A stretch of DNA of 64,000 nt from contig JAPVLO010000181.1 in NCBI GenBank assembly GCA_027257055.1, positions 2,852,001-2,916,000 of the forward strand, given 5' to 3'. Made by a program: the position numbers and the translations under genes. Below, piece by piece: positions 10,661 through 22,270 of this stretch; position 1 is the first letter of the stretch, and the number at the start of each line of letters is the position of its first letter. The notes beneath the pieces are model-generated. The model searched no databases. It was not told where the DNA came from and worked only from the letters and a program-made list of their open reading frames with translations. Source of the stretch: Cephalopachus bancanus. Lineage: Eukaryota; Chordata; Mammalia; Primates; Tarsiidae.

Positions 10661-11984
10661 GCTGTTAGTGGGAGATGTTGCAAAGCGTTCACTCTCCTGA
10701 AAGAATGAAGAAATGCTTTTGTGCCAAGAAGAGGAGTAATTCAAAGCACGTATTTGATTGTCTACCATTTCAAACTGTGATAAGACTAAGGTCTGGCAAC
10801 AGAAACATATGATAGCAGTTTTATCTGTGTTTCTCAATGAATAAAGACAGAGCACCCACCCCCCCAGAACTAGTAAATGGTTAACTAGAGCTGGAAGCAT
10901 CTCACTAGCTATTAACGGATACTTGCAGTGGAATTTGGAATAAATAGGTTGGATTTGGAACAGTTTGCAGAGGGCATCTGTGCTGCAGGAAGCAAGATTC
11001 ATCCCCCAGGTGTGTGCCAGGAACACCTCTTCCATTTCCTCAATGAACTGAGTGTGCTGCATGTACATTGGAGACTCACCCCATTCCCCACCCCTCAGCC
11101 CCATCTCACCCACTTTTGCAGAGCCGGAATCAGAGAGAGGCTCTTGTGGTATCAGAGGCATGCAGCGTGCTTTCTTCAGGGAAGATGTTTACTCACCATC
11201 CCAGTAAACTAGAGATATTTAGCCAGAGGCGGCCAGCCAGGTGTTCTTCCTGCTCACAGGAAATGGAGCTAGAGGAGATGAGGAAATGGGCACCAGGCAG
11301 GACAGAGCGCCAGGTGGTAAGCGAAACCTAGGGACTTCTTGCTGGTGAGGGCTGACAAACACTGGCTTGGATGAACAAAGGACTTTTCCTTCCCACAGAC
11401 CTTTAGAGACAGGAGGTACTGATTAGATCCTCAGGTCTTCCTGGAAGCAAAGAGCTGAATTAGATGACATACTGATTCCCCCTTTCCAGTTCTAAGATTT
11501 TTACCTTTCTGTCAAACCAGCTCATGAAATTTCTGAATGTCTCTCACACCAAAAAAAAAAGGGGGGGGGGACCAAAAGCTTTGTCTGAAGTTGTAACAGT
11601 CACTGGGGGTCTCTCATCATTGTGCTTCAGGGCCTAAGGTGATCATTAACAGTCAGCAAGGCAAGCGCCCTGAGGCACGTGAGAGCAGGGAGACAGCAGA
11701 TCCAACTCCCTCCCCCAGCTCCATTAAAGAAGCCTCTACTGCAATGCCAACTCTGTGTTTATACTGATGGTGGAAATAGATATATAGGGAATAACCTTGA
11801 AGTCATGTTAAACAAATGCAATTTGCCAAAAAGAAGGGAAAAGCCAGTCCCTGCTGATTTTCATTCATCTTTGTTCCTCTTCTATAGGAGCCCTAGAAAC
11901 TGGGCACAAAAATAACCTCAAGACATAATTGTCATACTCCATCAATAGATAACCCTCCTGTGGGATGGAACATTTCACCAGAGA
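10661..11984. other. Repeat-poor intergenic sequence
   Basis: No repeat family recognised. A 176-codon minus-strand frame (10631-11161) is open, but its translation has no domain, signal peptide or compositional support for a real protein, and no splice-like context was seen. The only striking feature is the A10G10 block at 11551-11570. Confidence 0.4.
11551..11570. repeat. A10-G10 homopolymer junction
   Basis: Exactly ten A followed by ten G. An uninterrupted purine homopolymer switch of this kind is prone to slippage and sequencing error. Confidence 0.9.
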
Positions 11985-12245
11985 GGGCCCAGACTGGAGT
12001 GCAGTGGCACACTCCCGGCCACTGCAGCCTCGACCTGCTGGGCTCCGGCGATCCTTCTGCCTCAGCCTTCCAAGTAGCCAGAACTATAGGCACACACTAC
12101 CACGCCCAGCTAATTTGTGATTTATCGTAGAGACGAGGTCTCCACCAAGTTGCCCAGGTGGATTTCGAACCCGCGGTCTCCGGCAATCCACCCGCCTTGG
12201 CCTCCCAAAGTGCTGGGATTACAAGCTGAGCCACCAAGCCCAGCC
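11985..12245 (-). mobile_element. Alu, lineage-specific, missing its tail end
   Basis: Reverse-oriented dimer with CAGACTGGAGTGCAGTGGCA, GGCCACTGCAGCCTCGACC and a GTGATTTATCGTAGAGACG linker. The expected T-run and about 20 bp of the 3' end are absent at the left boundary. Either the end was deleted or the boundary was rearranged. No target duplication was identified. Confidence 0.9.
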
Positions 12246-12985
12246 AAGAGAGGTAGTTCTTGAGATGGCTCTTAAAGGGGAAAAAAAGGGATTTTGCTGG
12301 GGACTCACCGTGCTAAGGGCAGTTGGATGGCATGTGTAAAAGCACAGAGACATGAAACTGCAAGTTGTCAGGGAGCTGCAAATAGTGTGTGGAGAGGGCT
12401 AGAGGGTAGTAGGTAAGTGGGGAGAGAAAAAGAAGCAGCTTGATGGATGCATGGTGCTCCTCCTAAGTTTTCCTGCCAATGAAGGGTACTGAGCAGGTGT
12501 AAAGAAAGGACCCACCAGAGATCCTTAAATCAGTTAGATCGTGTTACAATGGTCCAAGGGAGAATGAGTTCCCACACTGGGGCGGTAACAGCAGATATGG
12601 AAACTAAAGAACAGATAGAAGAGAAGTTAAGGTGGCAGAATCTATTGGTTTTAATAGCTTTCAGAATGTGAATGAGAGGGGGGATAAAAGAGCCTGGGAT
12701 GATTTGCAAGTAGAGTGAGCAAAGAACAAATAATCTCCAAATCATTCCATTTCGTTGTCAAATGGATATTCAGGTTACTTGAGTATCAAGTCTGTTTCTG
12801 TGTTTGATTTGATTTGGGGAGGCTTTCTTTGGAATTTCCCGGTATTCCCTTAGTGGGCAGCAAAGAGAAAGCAACAGAGGAAGGAGTAGGAAGGGGGTCT
12901 GTGCAGGGAGCCTGCACATTATGGACAGTGGAGGAAAGGTGATGAGAGTAACTGGTAAAGCCTTCTGGGAACATAATATGGCAAC
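12246..12985. other. intergenic sequence, nothing recognised
   Basis: Unique-looking purine-rich sequence. Short minus-strand frames (12530-12974) carry no recognisable motif. Confidence 0.4.
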
Positions 12986-13610
12986 ATGTACTACAAGTTT
13001 TTTTAATTATTTCGCTTTTTGACCCAACAAATTGTGCTTGTAGAAATCCATCCTAACAAAATGACCAAACTGCTTAAGCTCTGTGCAGAGAAATAGTCAC
13101 TACACTATAATTAGGATGAACAAAAATCTAAAATATCAATAATCGAGGCATGATTGAATAATTGCTCTAGAAGTGATAGGTAATACAGTTACATAAAAGA
13201 ACTAAATAAGGAGCATAAACACTGGAAAAGAGGCAAAATGGTCAGTTTCAAAAGTGAGATGAACGTACCTATGGAAATCCCAAGATAATCAACCAAAAAT
13301 GGCTATAAAGAATAGAAGAAATCAATAAAATGATAGAGAATATGATTTGTAAAAAGTATCAACATAAATATCTTACATACAATGTGCAACCAGTTAGAAA
13401 ATGGAATGAAAAAAAAACTTTGCCAAGGGGACATAAATGATTGAGTATATTAAAAGACATATCCTAATTGAAAAAGATGTCAATATTTTATTTGGGGGAA
13501 AAACTGACTCAGTATAAAAAAGTCAACTACCTGCAAAGCAACCTATAAATTTCATGAGTTTCCCAATAAAGATACCAGTAAAATTTTAATTGGTGATGGT
13601 GGTTTGGGTT
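12986..13610 (+). mobile_element. Old L1M fragments
   Basis: Two diverged pieces resemble L1 ORF2-derived sequence. 12990-13200 matches the segment around GACCCAACAAATTGTGC and AATCCATCCTAACAAAATG. 13380-13600 matches an earlier ORF2 segment around AAAGATGTCAATATTTTAT. They are out of consensus order, so they are separate fragments or a rearranged copy. Confidence 0.45.
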
Positions 13611-13676
13611 TTTTTGTTTGTTTTCATTTTTTGTCTTTGAATAAGCAAATTGATTCTAAAGGTCATAGTGGTAGCA

Positions 13677-14003
<327 letters not shown>

Positions 14004-14411
14004 AGCATTTAATTTTTATAAAATTTAAGAATGATGAAGGGAGCCTAGTCTTATTGGCCATAATATTTCAGTAAGTAAAATCCTTAGGCACTGGTACACA
14101 ACCAAAGTAATGGAAGAGACCAGCAAGTACAGTAATATAACCAAATACTTACTGGAATTCACCATGTGAAAAATAGTTCAGCAATGGTCTGGTCTTAAAT
14201 TCTGAGGTGAAATGCTGAAGCAAATCTGCAGCAATTCAAGATTCAGTGGATTTTGAGTAATTACTTGCCTGTGGGGGAATATTATAATCTTGTTCCATTC
14301 TTCACAAGAGACAGAGGTGGAGAGTCTATTTGTTTCAATACAATTGTTTTTTGCCAATTGATATATGTATATATAACTATATAGCTATATATGTTCACCA
14401 CATTTGTATTT
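14004..14411. other. intergenic sequence, nothing recognised
   Basis: AT-rich spacer between two Alus with a short TATA-rich run near 14360-14395. No other feature seen. Confidence 0.4.
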
Positions 14412-14423
14412 AAAATATAACCA

Positions 14424-14717
14424 GGCCAGGCATGGTGACTCAAACCTGTAATCCCAGCACTTTGGGAGGACAAAGTGAGAGGATTACCTGAGCCCACGAG
14501 TTCGAGAACAGCTGGGGCAACTTGGTGGGACAATAAATCAAAAAATTAGCCGGGCATGGTAGTACATGCCTATAGTTCTAGCTACTTGGAAGGCTGAGGT
14601 GGAAGGATCCCTGGAGCCCAGGAAGTTGACGCTGGGATGGCCATGAGCGTGTCAATGCACTCTAGCCTGGGTGATGGAGTAAGACTCCAACCGAAATAAA
14701 ATAAAATAAAATAAAAT
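14424..14717 (+). mobile_element. Alu, lineage-specific subfamily
   Basis: Dimeric element from GGCCAGGCATGGTGACTCA to an (AAAAT)n tail at 14693-14720. Flanked by a perfect 12-bp duplication AAAATATAACCA at 14412-14423 and 14718-14729. The middle linker is the AATAAATCAAAAAATTAG type. The right monomer carries a GGGATGGCCATGAGCGTG variant instead of a GGCCACTGCA core, shared with the Alus near 31,350 and 51,910. Confidence 0.95.
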
Positions 14718-14959
14718 AAAATATAACCAAATATCCAGCATCCACTATATGTATGATAGTTTTGCTTAATGCAGTATTCATAGGTGCCCAGAAAAGGAAA
14801 GCCATCTGTAGCAAAAAAGTTGATAGGTGAGACATTTAAAAGTTTTGGCTAAAATAAGGTTTGGGGATTATTAACAGATTTAATTTCTGCAAGCCGATTC
14901 CATGACACATTACCATGGCTAGCTAGGCATTAACTGGATTTTCCATCCGTTTCCCATAT

Positions 14960-15100
14960 TGTTGAGTTCAAACTTGACCTGTCAGCTTGGGAAATCCCTT
15001 AACCCCTGTAAACCTCAGTTTCTTCCTCTGTCAAAGAAGGGGTTAGGCGAATTGATCTCTCCAGGCCTTTCTCACTCAAAGGTTCTGCTATTCTGTTGCA
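14960..15100 (+). mobile_element. MIR-like fragment
   Basis: Shows the conserved MIR core order: CAGCTTGGGAAATCCCTTAA, then AACCTCAGTTTCTTCCTCTG, then a short downstream portion. Confidence 0.4.
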
Positions 15101-16454
15101 CTAGGCATAAGGTGAGACAAAAGGAAAGTGTGCTTAGCTAAAAACAACACAGACCTTTTAGGTAAAGTAGCTATCCATTAAGAACAATGGTTTCCAGGCT
15201 TTTGTGAGCCTGCAGCTCCATGTTAAAAAGAAAGAAAAGCAGGCATCGAAATTTTTGTCATTACACTGACATAAATTATACACATTTATTACTATATATG
15301 TATATGTATATATGCATTAAGGTAAACTGCAGTGATGTATTATGCTAATTTGAACACAACCAGAAATATAAAGCTAAAAGTCGAATGTTTTCTTCCCACA
15401 CTCTGATAAGTCAACTACTGGTTTAGAGACAGAACTAGTTTGTGCCTTAATTAGTACACTTAATAGGAAGCAAACTCATGGAACCCAGAAGATTTTTCTG
15501 TTAATTTGTGCTTGTGAGGTAGCTACATATGGTTTTTTAAAAAAAGAGTCTTCCTTTGAATATGAAGTCAGAAAACCAGAGTTTGAGTCCCTGTGCTGAC
15601 ACTTAGTGGACCATCAACAAAAATGCCACCTCTCCATCTCCAGGGGCTCTACCACTAGTATCTTTATTCTTTGTACTTTGTTTTCTTTATATGTTACATA
15701 GAGTTAATACTATGTGCCCCACATACCTCACAGTTATTGTAACTAAATAGATTTTATATATAGGTATAGATTATATATGTAATCTATATATAGTATATAA
15801 AGTAGACGAGTTGATTATATATAATATATCGATAATTTATAAAAAATATAATTATTCGTGTATAATATGAATTATATAAATGTGAAGTATAAGAATTATT
15901 ACCAAATGCACAAATGATATGAATTTCAACCCAACTCAACCTTCTACAACTGACCTGAATCTTACATACATATAAATCTAATCAGTACCATGTACTGTAT
16001 CCTAAATTGATAAAGTTTCTAATTAAGAAAAGGAACAGGGCAATGAAGTTGAAAAGCCTTCTGAAAATACTACAGAGCTTCTCATCTTTGTAACACAATT
16101 TATTTTCAGGTAGACAGTAGTAGTTTGGTGGCAGGGTCCTCCTTCTGTTCTGCCCACACCCTGTTTATCCACCCTTCGCCCTTGGCACTCCACCACCATG
16201 CCCCTTCCTGGCAGGATTGAGCTAGCCCTTCTTGGGCACTATTCAGTGCCCTGATGGTCTCTCTGCCCCATCATTTAACTGTCCTAGGGCCCATTTCAGA
16301 ATGTTGCCTTCTCCTCATTAAGAGAACTGTATCCCTGTGAAGATGGTATAAACATCATTTATTGATGATAGATTAATGTATGACCTCCCACTGGGTGTAT
16401 TTGTCTATTAACAGAGAACACTTGTGTGAATATACAACGTATTGTCAAAAGAAT
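15101..16454. other. AT-rich intergenic sequence
   Basis: Mostly unannotated. TATATA-rich runs occur near 15,285-15,315 and 15,745-15,860. A possible MIR scrap is near 15,555-15,610 (AACCAGAGTTTGAGTCCC). No gene was seen. Confidence 0.45.
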
Positions 16455-17636
16455 AACACTAATTTTCCATGCATTTCTGGTTTTGTTCAGGAATTGGATG
16501 CCAGTTCCAATTTCCATAAGGGTGTGTCCTGCATTTTCTAAGGTTCTCATGGTTTGAGATTTTACATTTAGGTCTCTGATCCATTTAGAGTTAATTTTTG
16601 TGTATGGGGATAAGATAGACAAATGGGAACTCATTAAACTGACAAGCTTCTGCAAAGTCAAAGAAACCATCAAGAAAGCAGGGAGACAGCCCACAGACTG
16701 GGAAAAAGTATTTGCCAACTCCATGTCTGACAAAGGTCTAACATCTTGGATCTACAAGGAACTCAACGTTCTGAAAGGAAAAAAACAAACAACCCCATTA
16801 CAAAGTGGGCAAAAGATATGAACAGACACTTCTCAAAAGAAGACAACACGAGTGGCCAACAGACACATGAAGAAATGTTCAACCTCACTAATCATCAAGG
16901 AGATGCAAATTAAAACTACACTGAGATACCACCTAACTCCAGTCAGAATGGACATTATCAATAACAAAAAATAACAGATGCTGGAGAGGATGTGGTGAAA
17001 AGGGAACACTTCTACACTGTTGGTGGGAGTGTAAACTAGTGCAACCTCTGTGGAAAGCAGTGTGGCGATTCCTAAATGCTCTAAATATCGACCTCCCATA
17101 TGACCCTGCAATCCCCCTACTGGGAATATACCCTGAAGAACTCAAATCACTCTATAAAAAAGATACCTGCACATGTATGTTTATCACAGCATTGTTCACA
17201 ATAGCAAGAACATGGAACCAACCATGCTGTCCATCAAAAGAGGACTGGATTTAAAAAAATGTGGCACATATACACGATGGAATATTACGCAGTCATAAAA
17301 AAGAACAAAATCATGAACTTCGCAGCAACCTGGATGGAACTAGAGTTTATAATACTGAGTTATCTCTCACAGAAACAAAGATCTGAGTACACATGTTCTC
17401 ACTCATAAGTGGACCTTGAACATCTATTGTAATACTATAAGAAAAGGATTGACAGTGGTGGGAAACTATGGGGGGGCAGGGAGGGGAAGGGAGGTGGGAT
17501 TAACGGTAGTCAATATCTGTCTGGGGATGGGGGGACACCCCTTATCAACAAGGGTGCCTGAATGTTGCATATTTGTATACCTAACCTTTAACTGTACCCC
17601 ACAATTTTAAAATAAAAAAATGTTAAAAAAAAAAGA
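16455..17636 (+). mobile_element. 5'-truncated LINE-1 with a 5' inversion
   Basis: From about 16,608 the plus strand encodes the C-terminal part of L1 ORF2 in broken frames ([10 protein letters not shown], then [14 protein letters not shown], then [11 protein letters not shown]), followed by the 3' UTR and an A-rich tail. Bases 16,455-16,608 carry the ORF2 segment that should lie just upstream, but on the minus strand ([13 protein letters not shown]). This inverted 5' piece joined to a normal 3' piece is the known outcome of twin priming. The frames contain stops and shifts, so the element is dead. Confidence 0.9.
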
Positions 17637-17657
17637 AACAGTAGTGATGAATTCCTA

Positions 17658-17681
17658 AAAAACAACAACAACAACAACAAA
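17658..17681. repeat. (AAC)n short tandem repeat
   Basis: Seven to eight AAC units just beyond the L1 tail. They probably grew from tail-derived sequence. Confidence 0.85.
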
Positions 17682-17979
17682 AATTAATGTTCAGTGGTAA
17701 ACAAGCTCTAAGGGGCCATCTGACTTTAGTTCACATTACCGTGGCCACTTTCCTCAGATCTCACTCTGCCTCCCTAACTCCATATCCTGGCAGTGAAGTT
17801 TAAGCCTGGGTCAGCTACAGCATCCTTGGCAATTGTTCTTCCCCACAATCAAATAGGACTCAGCACCAAACACTTATAGCTTCTGGGACACAAGGGTGCT
17901 CCCTACTGGGCTCCTGAATTCTTCCCCCATCTTCCTGGGTGTCAACCTCCCTGCTGAGAAACTGATGGCTGTAGACATG

Positions 17980-18140
17980 TGTTGGCCACTTGCTATGTGT
18001 GAGATTCTATTCTAAGTGCTGTGTGTCTTAATTTATACAATCCTCACAACAATCCCATGACATTGAATAATATATTGGGACGAAAACCAGCTGAATATCA
18101 ATCCTGGATACAGGTTCTATTAATATCCCCATTTTAGGCA
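17980..18140 (-). mobile_element. MIR SINE
   Basis: Contains TTGCTATGTGTGAGATTCTA, ATACAATCCTCACAACAATC and TTAATATCCCCATTTTAGG, the reversed MIR order. Part of it (17993-18041) was copied to 19349-19395. Confidence 0.6.
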
Positions 18141-18144
18141 TGAG

Positions 18145-18270
18145 AAAGTATTATTTTATTCAACAAATATTTTTGAGCTCCTACTATTATATGCCAGGCA
18201 CTCTTGAAAGCCCTGAGGTTAGTCCTATAAACAAAATACAAAAATTCTTGCCTTCACAGAGTTTAGATAA
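18145..18270. mobile_element. L2-like fragment
   Basis: TTCAACAAATATTTTTGAGC, TATATGCCAGGCACTCTTG and CTTGCCTTCACAGAGTTTAG in order is a common L2-type pattern in mammalian DNA. Confidence 0.55.
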
Positions 18271-19348
18271 CTGTGAAGGCTAATAAAGATAATTTTTTGG
18301 CAAAGATCTTAAATTGGACCAGATAGCTACTTCCCCTGCTGGGTCTTGCCTTTCACAGCTGAAAGCTGCATCTCAACGTCTGTAGAGCTATCAAAGCTAT
18401 AGTCATTGGACTGGCAGCCCATCTGCTCTCATAGATGGTCTCAGCTACAGCTTCATCTACATCCCGGTGGGCACTGGGAGCTGAGTCGGCAAGAGGCTTC
18501 TTGCATAAAGGCAGTCACTCAAAGAAGTGGGCTGGGACAATGCCAGAGGAGCTCATAATTCTATCTTTACCAGCCCCATGGACAGAGGAAGAGTGCCAAC
18601 ACTGAAACTTTTAAAAAGTTATAAAGTCACTTGGAAAGAGCTTAAAACAAAACAAGTACACTTTACAAAGGAAGTTTCCAGCTACATATTAGAATTTACT
18701 GAAGACAAAACGTCAACTTAGTTTAAAAAAAGGTATCAACTCTGCAAATTAGGAACAAAGTAAATGAAAATTTTGCTCTTCTGGATACTCTATTTATAAA
18801 GAAATATTCTACCATTAGCATTTTGACAGGACTGATGTGGCCAGCTGTGATAAGGAAGCATTGTGTTTCCACACTTTAACCCCAGACTTTTAACAGAAAA
18901 GTGTCCCTTTGGACCTTGGAAGGCTACTGTCCTGGAGAGCAAAAGAAGGGAGGAAAATCAAACTACTAAAAGGGGGCACACCAGAACTGCTGGAACAGTA
19001 TGACCATGCTAAGAAAGGTAGATACCTTGGGGATTGCCAGCGGGTGTTGAAGAATTTGAGACATAATTTTCTGGACTGTAATGTGAGGTCAGCAAGGGAA
19101 AGGGACCATAACAATGTAAACTTTATATTTGCCCTGTCACTCAATTCTTCTGTCTTTCTGTAAATGCCATAATTATTGAAGGTGACAGTCCTTAAGAGCG
19201 TGACTATATGTTCCCGTTTGTCTGGGACAGTCACAGTTTACATCTGTCGTCTTGGCATAATTTTTAGTAGTAAACCCTTCATTGTCAAAGGCAACCCTGG
19301 ACAAAAGATTACATGTTATTCTACTCATAACCCACATCCCAGATTTAA
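18271..19348. other. intergenic sequence, nothing recognised
   Basis: Unique-looking sequence. Overlapping short frames on both strands at 18890-19234 have no recognisable domain. The segment 18748-18774 is the second source of the chimeric insertion at 19349-19422. Confidence 0.4.
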
Positions 19349-19422
19349 CTATGTGAGATTCTATTCTAGTGCTGTGTGTCTTAATTTATACAATCATTAG
19401 GAACAAAGTAAATGAAAGTTTT
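19349..19422 (+). repeat. Chimeric duplication of two nearby upstream segments
   Basis: 19349-19395 repeats 17993-18041 almost exactly, with two small gaps. 19396-19422 repeats 18748-18774 with one mismatch. Both sources lie within 1.4 kb upstream in the same orientation, and the two copied pieces abut directly. This looks like a templated insertion, not a mobile element: there is no tail and no target duplication. Confidence 0.8.
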
Positions 19423-20533
19423 AGTCTATTTCAGTCTATTTTAAAAATTCACCCTCACCCACTAATTTCAAAAGCGTCCAAAGGTATTTCACATGTGCTC
19501 AAGAACATGGTCCTCACAGCTATTATATGATGCCCACCATCTTTTCTTTGTGGAGATTTGCTTCCAAAGCTTACAGCATCATGGAGCTTCTATGAAGGCA
19601 CTCCTGCATCCCCTCTATTTCCCCCATTGGCACTGGACCATTTCATTTACTGCCAAATCCATTCAACCGCATCTGTGCTGATGATGTGGTAACATGCTAG
19701 CTGTAGTAAACCAAATACACCCAAACTGCTGAAGCTGCCAATGAACCAATTCTTTCAACTCTACAAAGTTATAATGGTTTCTTCAAAGTAGGAGGAGAAG
19801 TGCACCCTTTCATGGTGCACTTTGTCAATGCAGAGGCAAGCATGCTACCAGCATTTTCTTTTTAAAGCAGGATTTACTGAGAGAACAGAAAAGTTCCCAG
19901 AGCAGGAGGGGACCCGAGGGGGTTGCCTGCTACTAGCATTTTTTACAGATTTTTATGAAAACTGCACTTTTGTCATTCTCAGGCTGCCTTCATAGGTGGC
20001 TGTAGGCATGATTGCATAGAGAATTATCCAAGAGGACTATTCATATACATCCCACTCTCAAAAATCGAGCACTTGTCTTTCACCAAGCTGGAGGAATTTG
20101 ACTCCGGCCGGTGATGAGTTGTTTCTGAGATGTCTTGGTTCTCAGTAAAAAACAATTCATTTTCTTAATCTTTATACTTTTTTATGGCAGTAGAAGAAAG
20201 GAGAACAAAATCATTTCATGCCTAATTGTGTCTCTTTTCAACTATCATTTTGTTTTTTTTGTTGTGGATGGTTTTTCTTTTTTTGCTTTTTTGTTTTTTC
20301 TAGATATGGACATTTCACTATGTTGTCCAGGCTGGTTTAGAACTTCTGGGCTCATGATTCTACTACTGTCAGTTTCTAGAAAACAGGACCATGTCATAGT
20401 ACATAGCACAGACTCGGTGCCATTTACATAGGAATCCTTAATAAATGCTACTCTGATTCAAGAAATAAAGCTCAGGACTTATAATAAATCCTTCATGCTA
20501 TTAACTTTTTGATATAACATACATATAGATATC
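19423..20533. other. intergenic sequence with a possible Alu scrap
   Basis: Mostly unrecognised. 20305-20360 (TTCACTATGTTGTCCAGGCT) resembles a short reverse Alu left-arm piece. A ten-base unit AGTCTATTTC is tandemly doubled near 19,423-19,440. Confidence 0.4.
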
Positions 20534-20545
20534 AAGATATTAAAA

Positions 20546-20842
20546 GGCCAGGCACAGTGGCTCAAGCTTGTAATCCCAGCACTCTGGGAGGCTGAGGCGA
20601 GAGGATTGCCTGAGCCCAGGGGTTCGAGACCAGCCTGGGCAACTTGGCGAGGCCTCCTCTCTACAATAGGTCAAAAAAATTAGCCAGACCTGGTGGCACA
20701 CACCTGTAGTTCCAGCGACTTGGAAGACAGAGGCAGAAGGATCACCTAAGCCCAGCAGGTCGACGCTACAGTGGCTGTGAGTGTGCCACTGCACTCCAGC
20801 CTGGGTGACAGAGGGAGACTCCAACTCAAAAAAAAAAAAAAA
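20546..20842 (+). mobile_element. Alu, lineage-specific subfamily
   Basis: Complete dimer from GGCCAGGCACAGTGGCTCA to a poly(A) tail. Flanked by AAGATATTAAAA at 20534-20545 and 20843-20854, a perfect 12-bp target duplication. Confidence 0.95.
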
Positions 20843-20995
20843 AAGATATTAAAAATATTGTTTGGGTTCAGGAAATAGAGACATTTTATTTTTCATGGCA
20901 TCCAATAGTTAACTAATGAGAAATAACTATTTTTATTTCCTTATTTCTGTTGCTAACAGAAAACCCACTTTTCATTTGGGCTACTTACATGAATG

Positions 20996-21155
20996 GAAGG
21001 AGGGGCCTAGTGGGAGATATTTGGTCATGGAGTCAGATCCATCATGAATGACTTAGTGTCTTTCTTGAGGTGAGTTCTCATTCTTTTGAACTGAGTTTGT
21101 TCTCACAGAAATGGATTCATTCCTGAGAGGGTGAGTTGTTATAAACAATACAGTT
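20996..21155 (+). mobile_element. Partial MST-like MaLR LTR
   Basis: Parallel to 21,895-22,040 of the complete MST LTR: both contain CAGATCCATCATGAATG, GTTCTCACAG-AATG and GGGTGAGTTG-TATAA. Both ends are missing. Confidence 0.6.
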
Positions 21156-21820
21156 AGTTTAGCAGCACACCATATTGAAAAACTTTAGTTTTGATAACTT
21201 CCACTTCTTACAGTTTTCTGTCTTGGTGTTCCAGAAGTTTCTCTTGCCAGTTCACCAGAGGTGGACTGCTGCACCCTGATGATATATTTAAACATATCAA
21301 TGTGAGGTCTCTCAGATCCAGAGGGAGGGAGCGCAAAGCTGACCACATTCCTGCATACTACAGCTCCAGTTTCCTAAGACCCTGGGTTAGCTTGCCAAAT
21401 GGGACAAGTTAAGATAATTTTAAGCAGCCTTAAATTGCACTGCAGTCCTTTGTAAGAAGGAAGTAAAATTCTGTGTTAATTAGGAATATTTATATCATGG
21501 GGATGTCTTTTGGAGCTGAATTTTTAAAAACCAAATTGTACTGAATTCTCACCACAACACTCTCCTTAGACTTCCTTCCTTCAGAGTGTCAGTGACTTCT
21601 AATAAGATCCTTTTATTGCATCAGGAATAAAGCTTCTTGAATAACACCCAAGATGCCCCAATTGAGTACACATTGCACCCTAGAGGAATGGAGAAGTTTC
21701 AGGGCAAGAAATAATAATAAAAAATATTGGAATGATTACATTAATGTTTTCTTTTTGATAAACTATTACCATCTATATTCTTGGAGATTTTAAAGTTTAC
21801 TGAATGTAAGTCATTATTTG
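21156..21820. other. intergenic sequence, nothing recognised
   Basis: AT-rich spacer between the two MST-like LTRs. No gene or repeat was recognised. Confidence 0.4.
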
Positions 21821-21825
21821 ATTAG

Positions 21826-22265
21826 TGCTATAGTTTGTATACAGTTTGTTCGCACCAACACTCAGGTTGAGATTTAATCCCTGAGATGGTGCTGCTGGGA
21901 GGTGAGACCTACTGGGAGGTGTTTGGATCATGGATGCAGATCCATCATGAATGGCTCGGTGCTGATCTTGAGGTGCGTTTGAGACTGGGTTAGTTCTCAC
22001 AGGAATGAACTCATTCCTGACAGGGTGAGTTGCTATAAAGCCAAGATGCCCTTTGGGCTTTTCTTCTTTGCACACGGCAGCCTCTCCTATGACTTTTCAC
22101 CGTGTTGTGACACAGCATGAAAGCTGTCATCAGAAGCAGAGAGGTGCTGGTGCCATGCTTCTTGAATTTCTCAGCCTGCAGAGCCATGAGCTAAATAAAA
22201 CCTCTTCTTTATAAATTGCCCAGCCTCAGGTATTCTGTTATACCAACACAAAACGAACTAAGACA
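21826..22265 (+). mobile_element. Solo MST-type MaLR LTR
   Basis: About 440 bp from TGCTATAGTTTGTATACAG to AAACGAACTAAGACA, with the typical GGAGGTGTTTGGATCATGG block and a GAGCTAAATAAAACCTC polyadenylation region. Flanked by perfect 5-bp duplications ATTAG at 21821-21825 and 22266-22270. No internal sequence is attached, so it is a solo LTR. Confidence 0.9.
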
Positions 22266-22270
22266 ATTAG

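Noticed and set aside
10631..11161. 176-codon minus frame
   Set aside because: No domain or signal features, and an overlapping plus frame is also open. Treated as chance.
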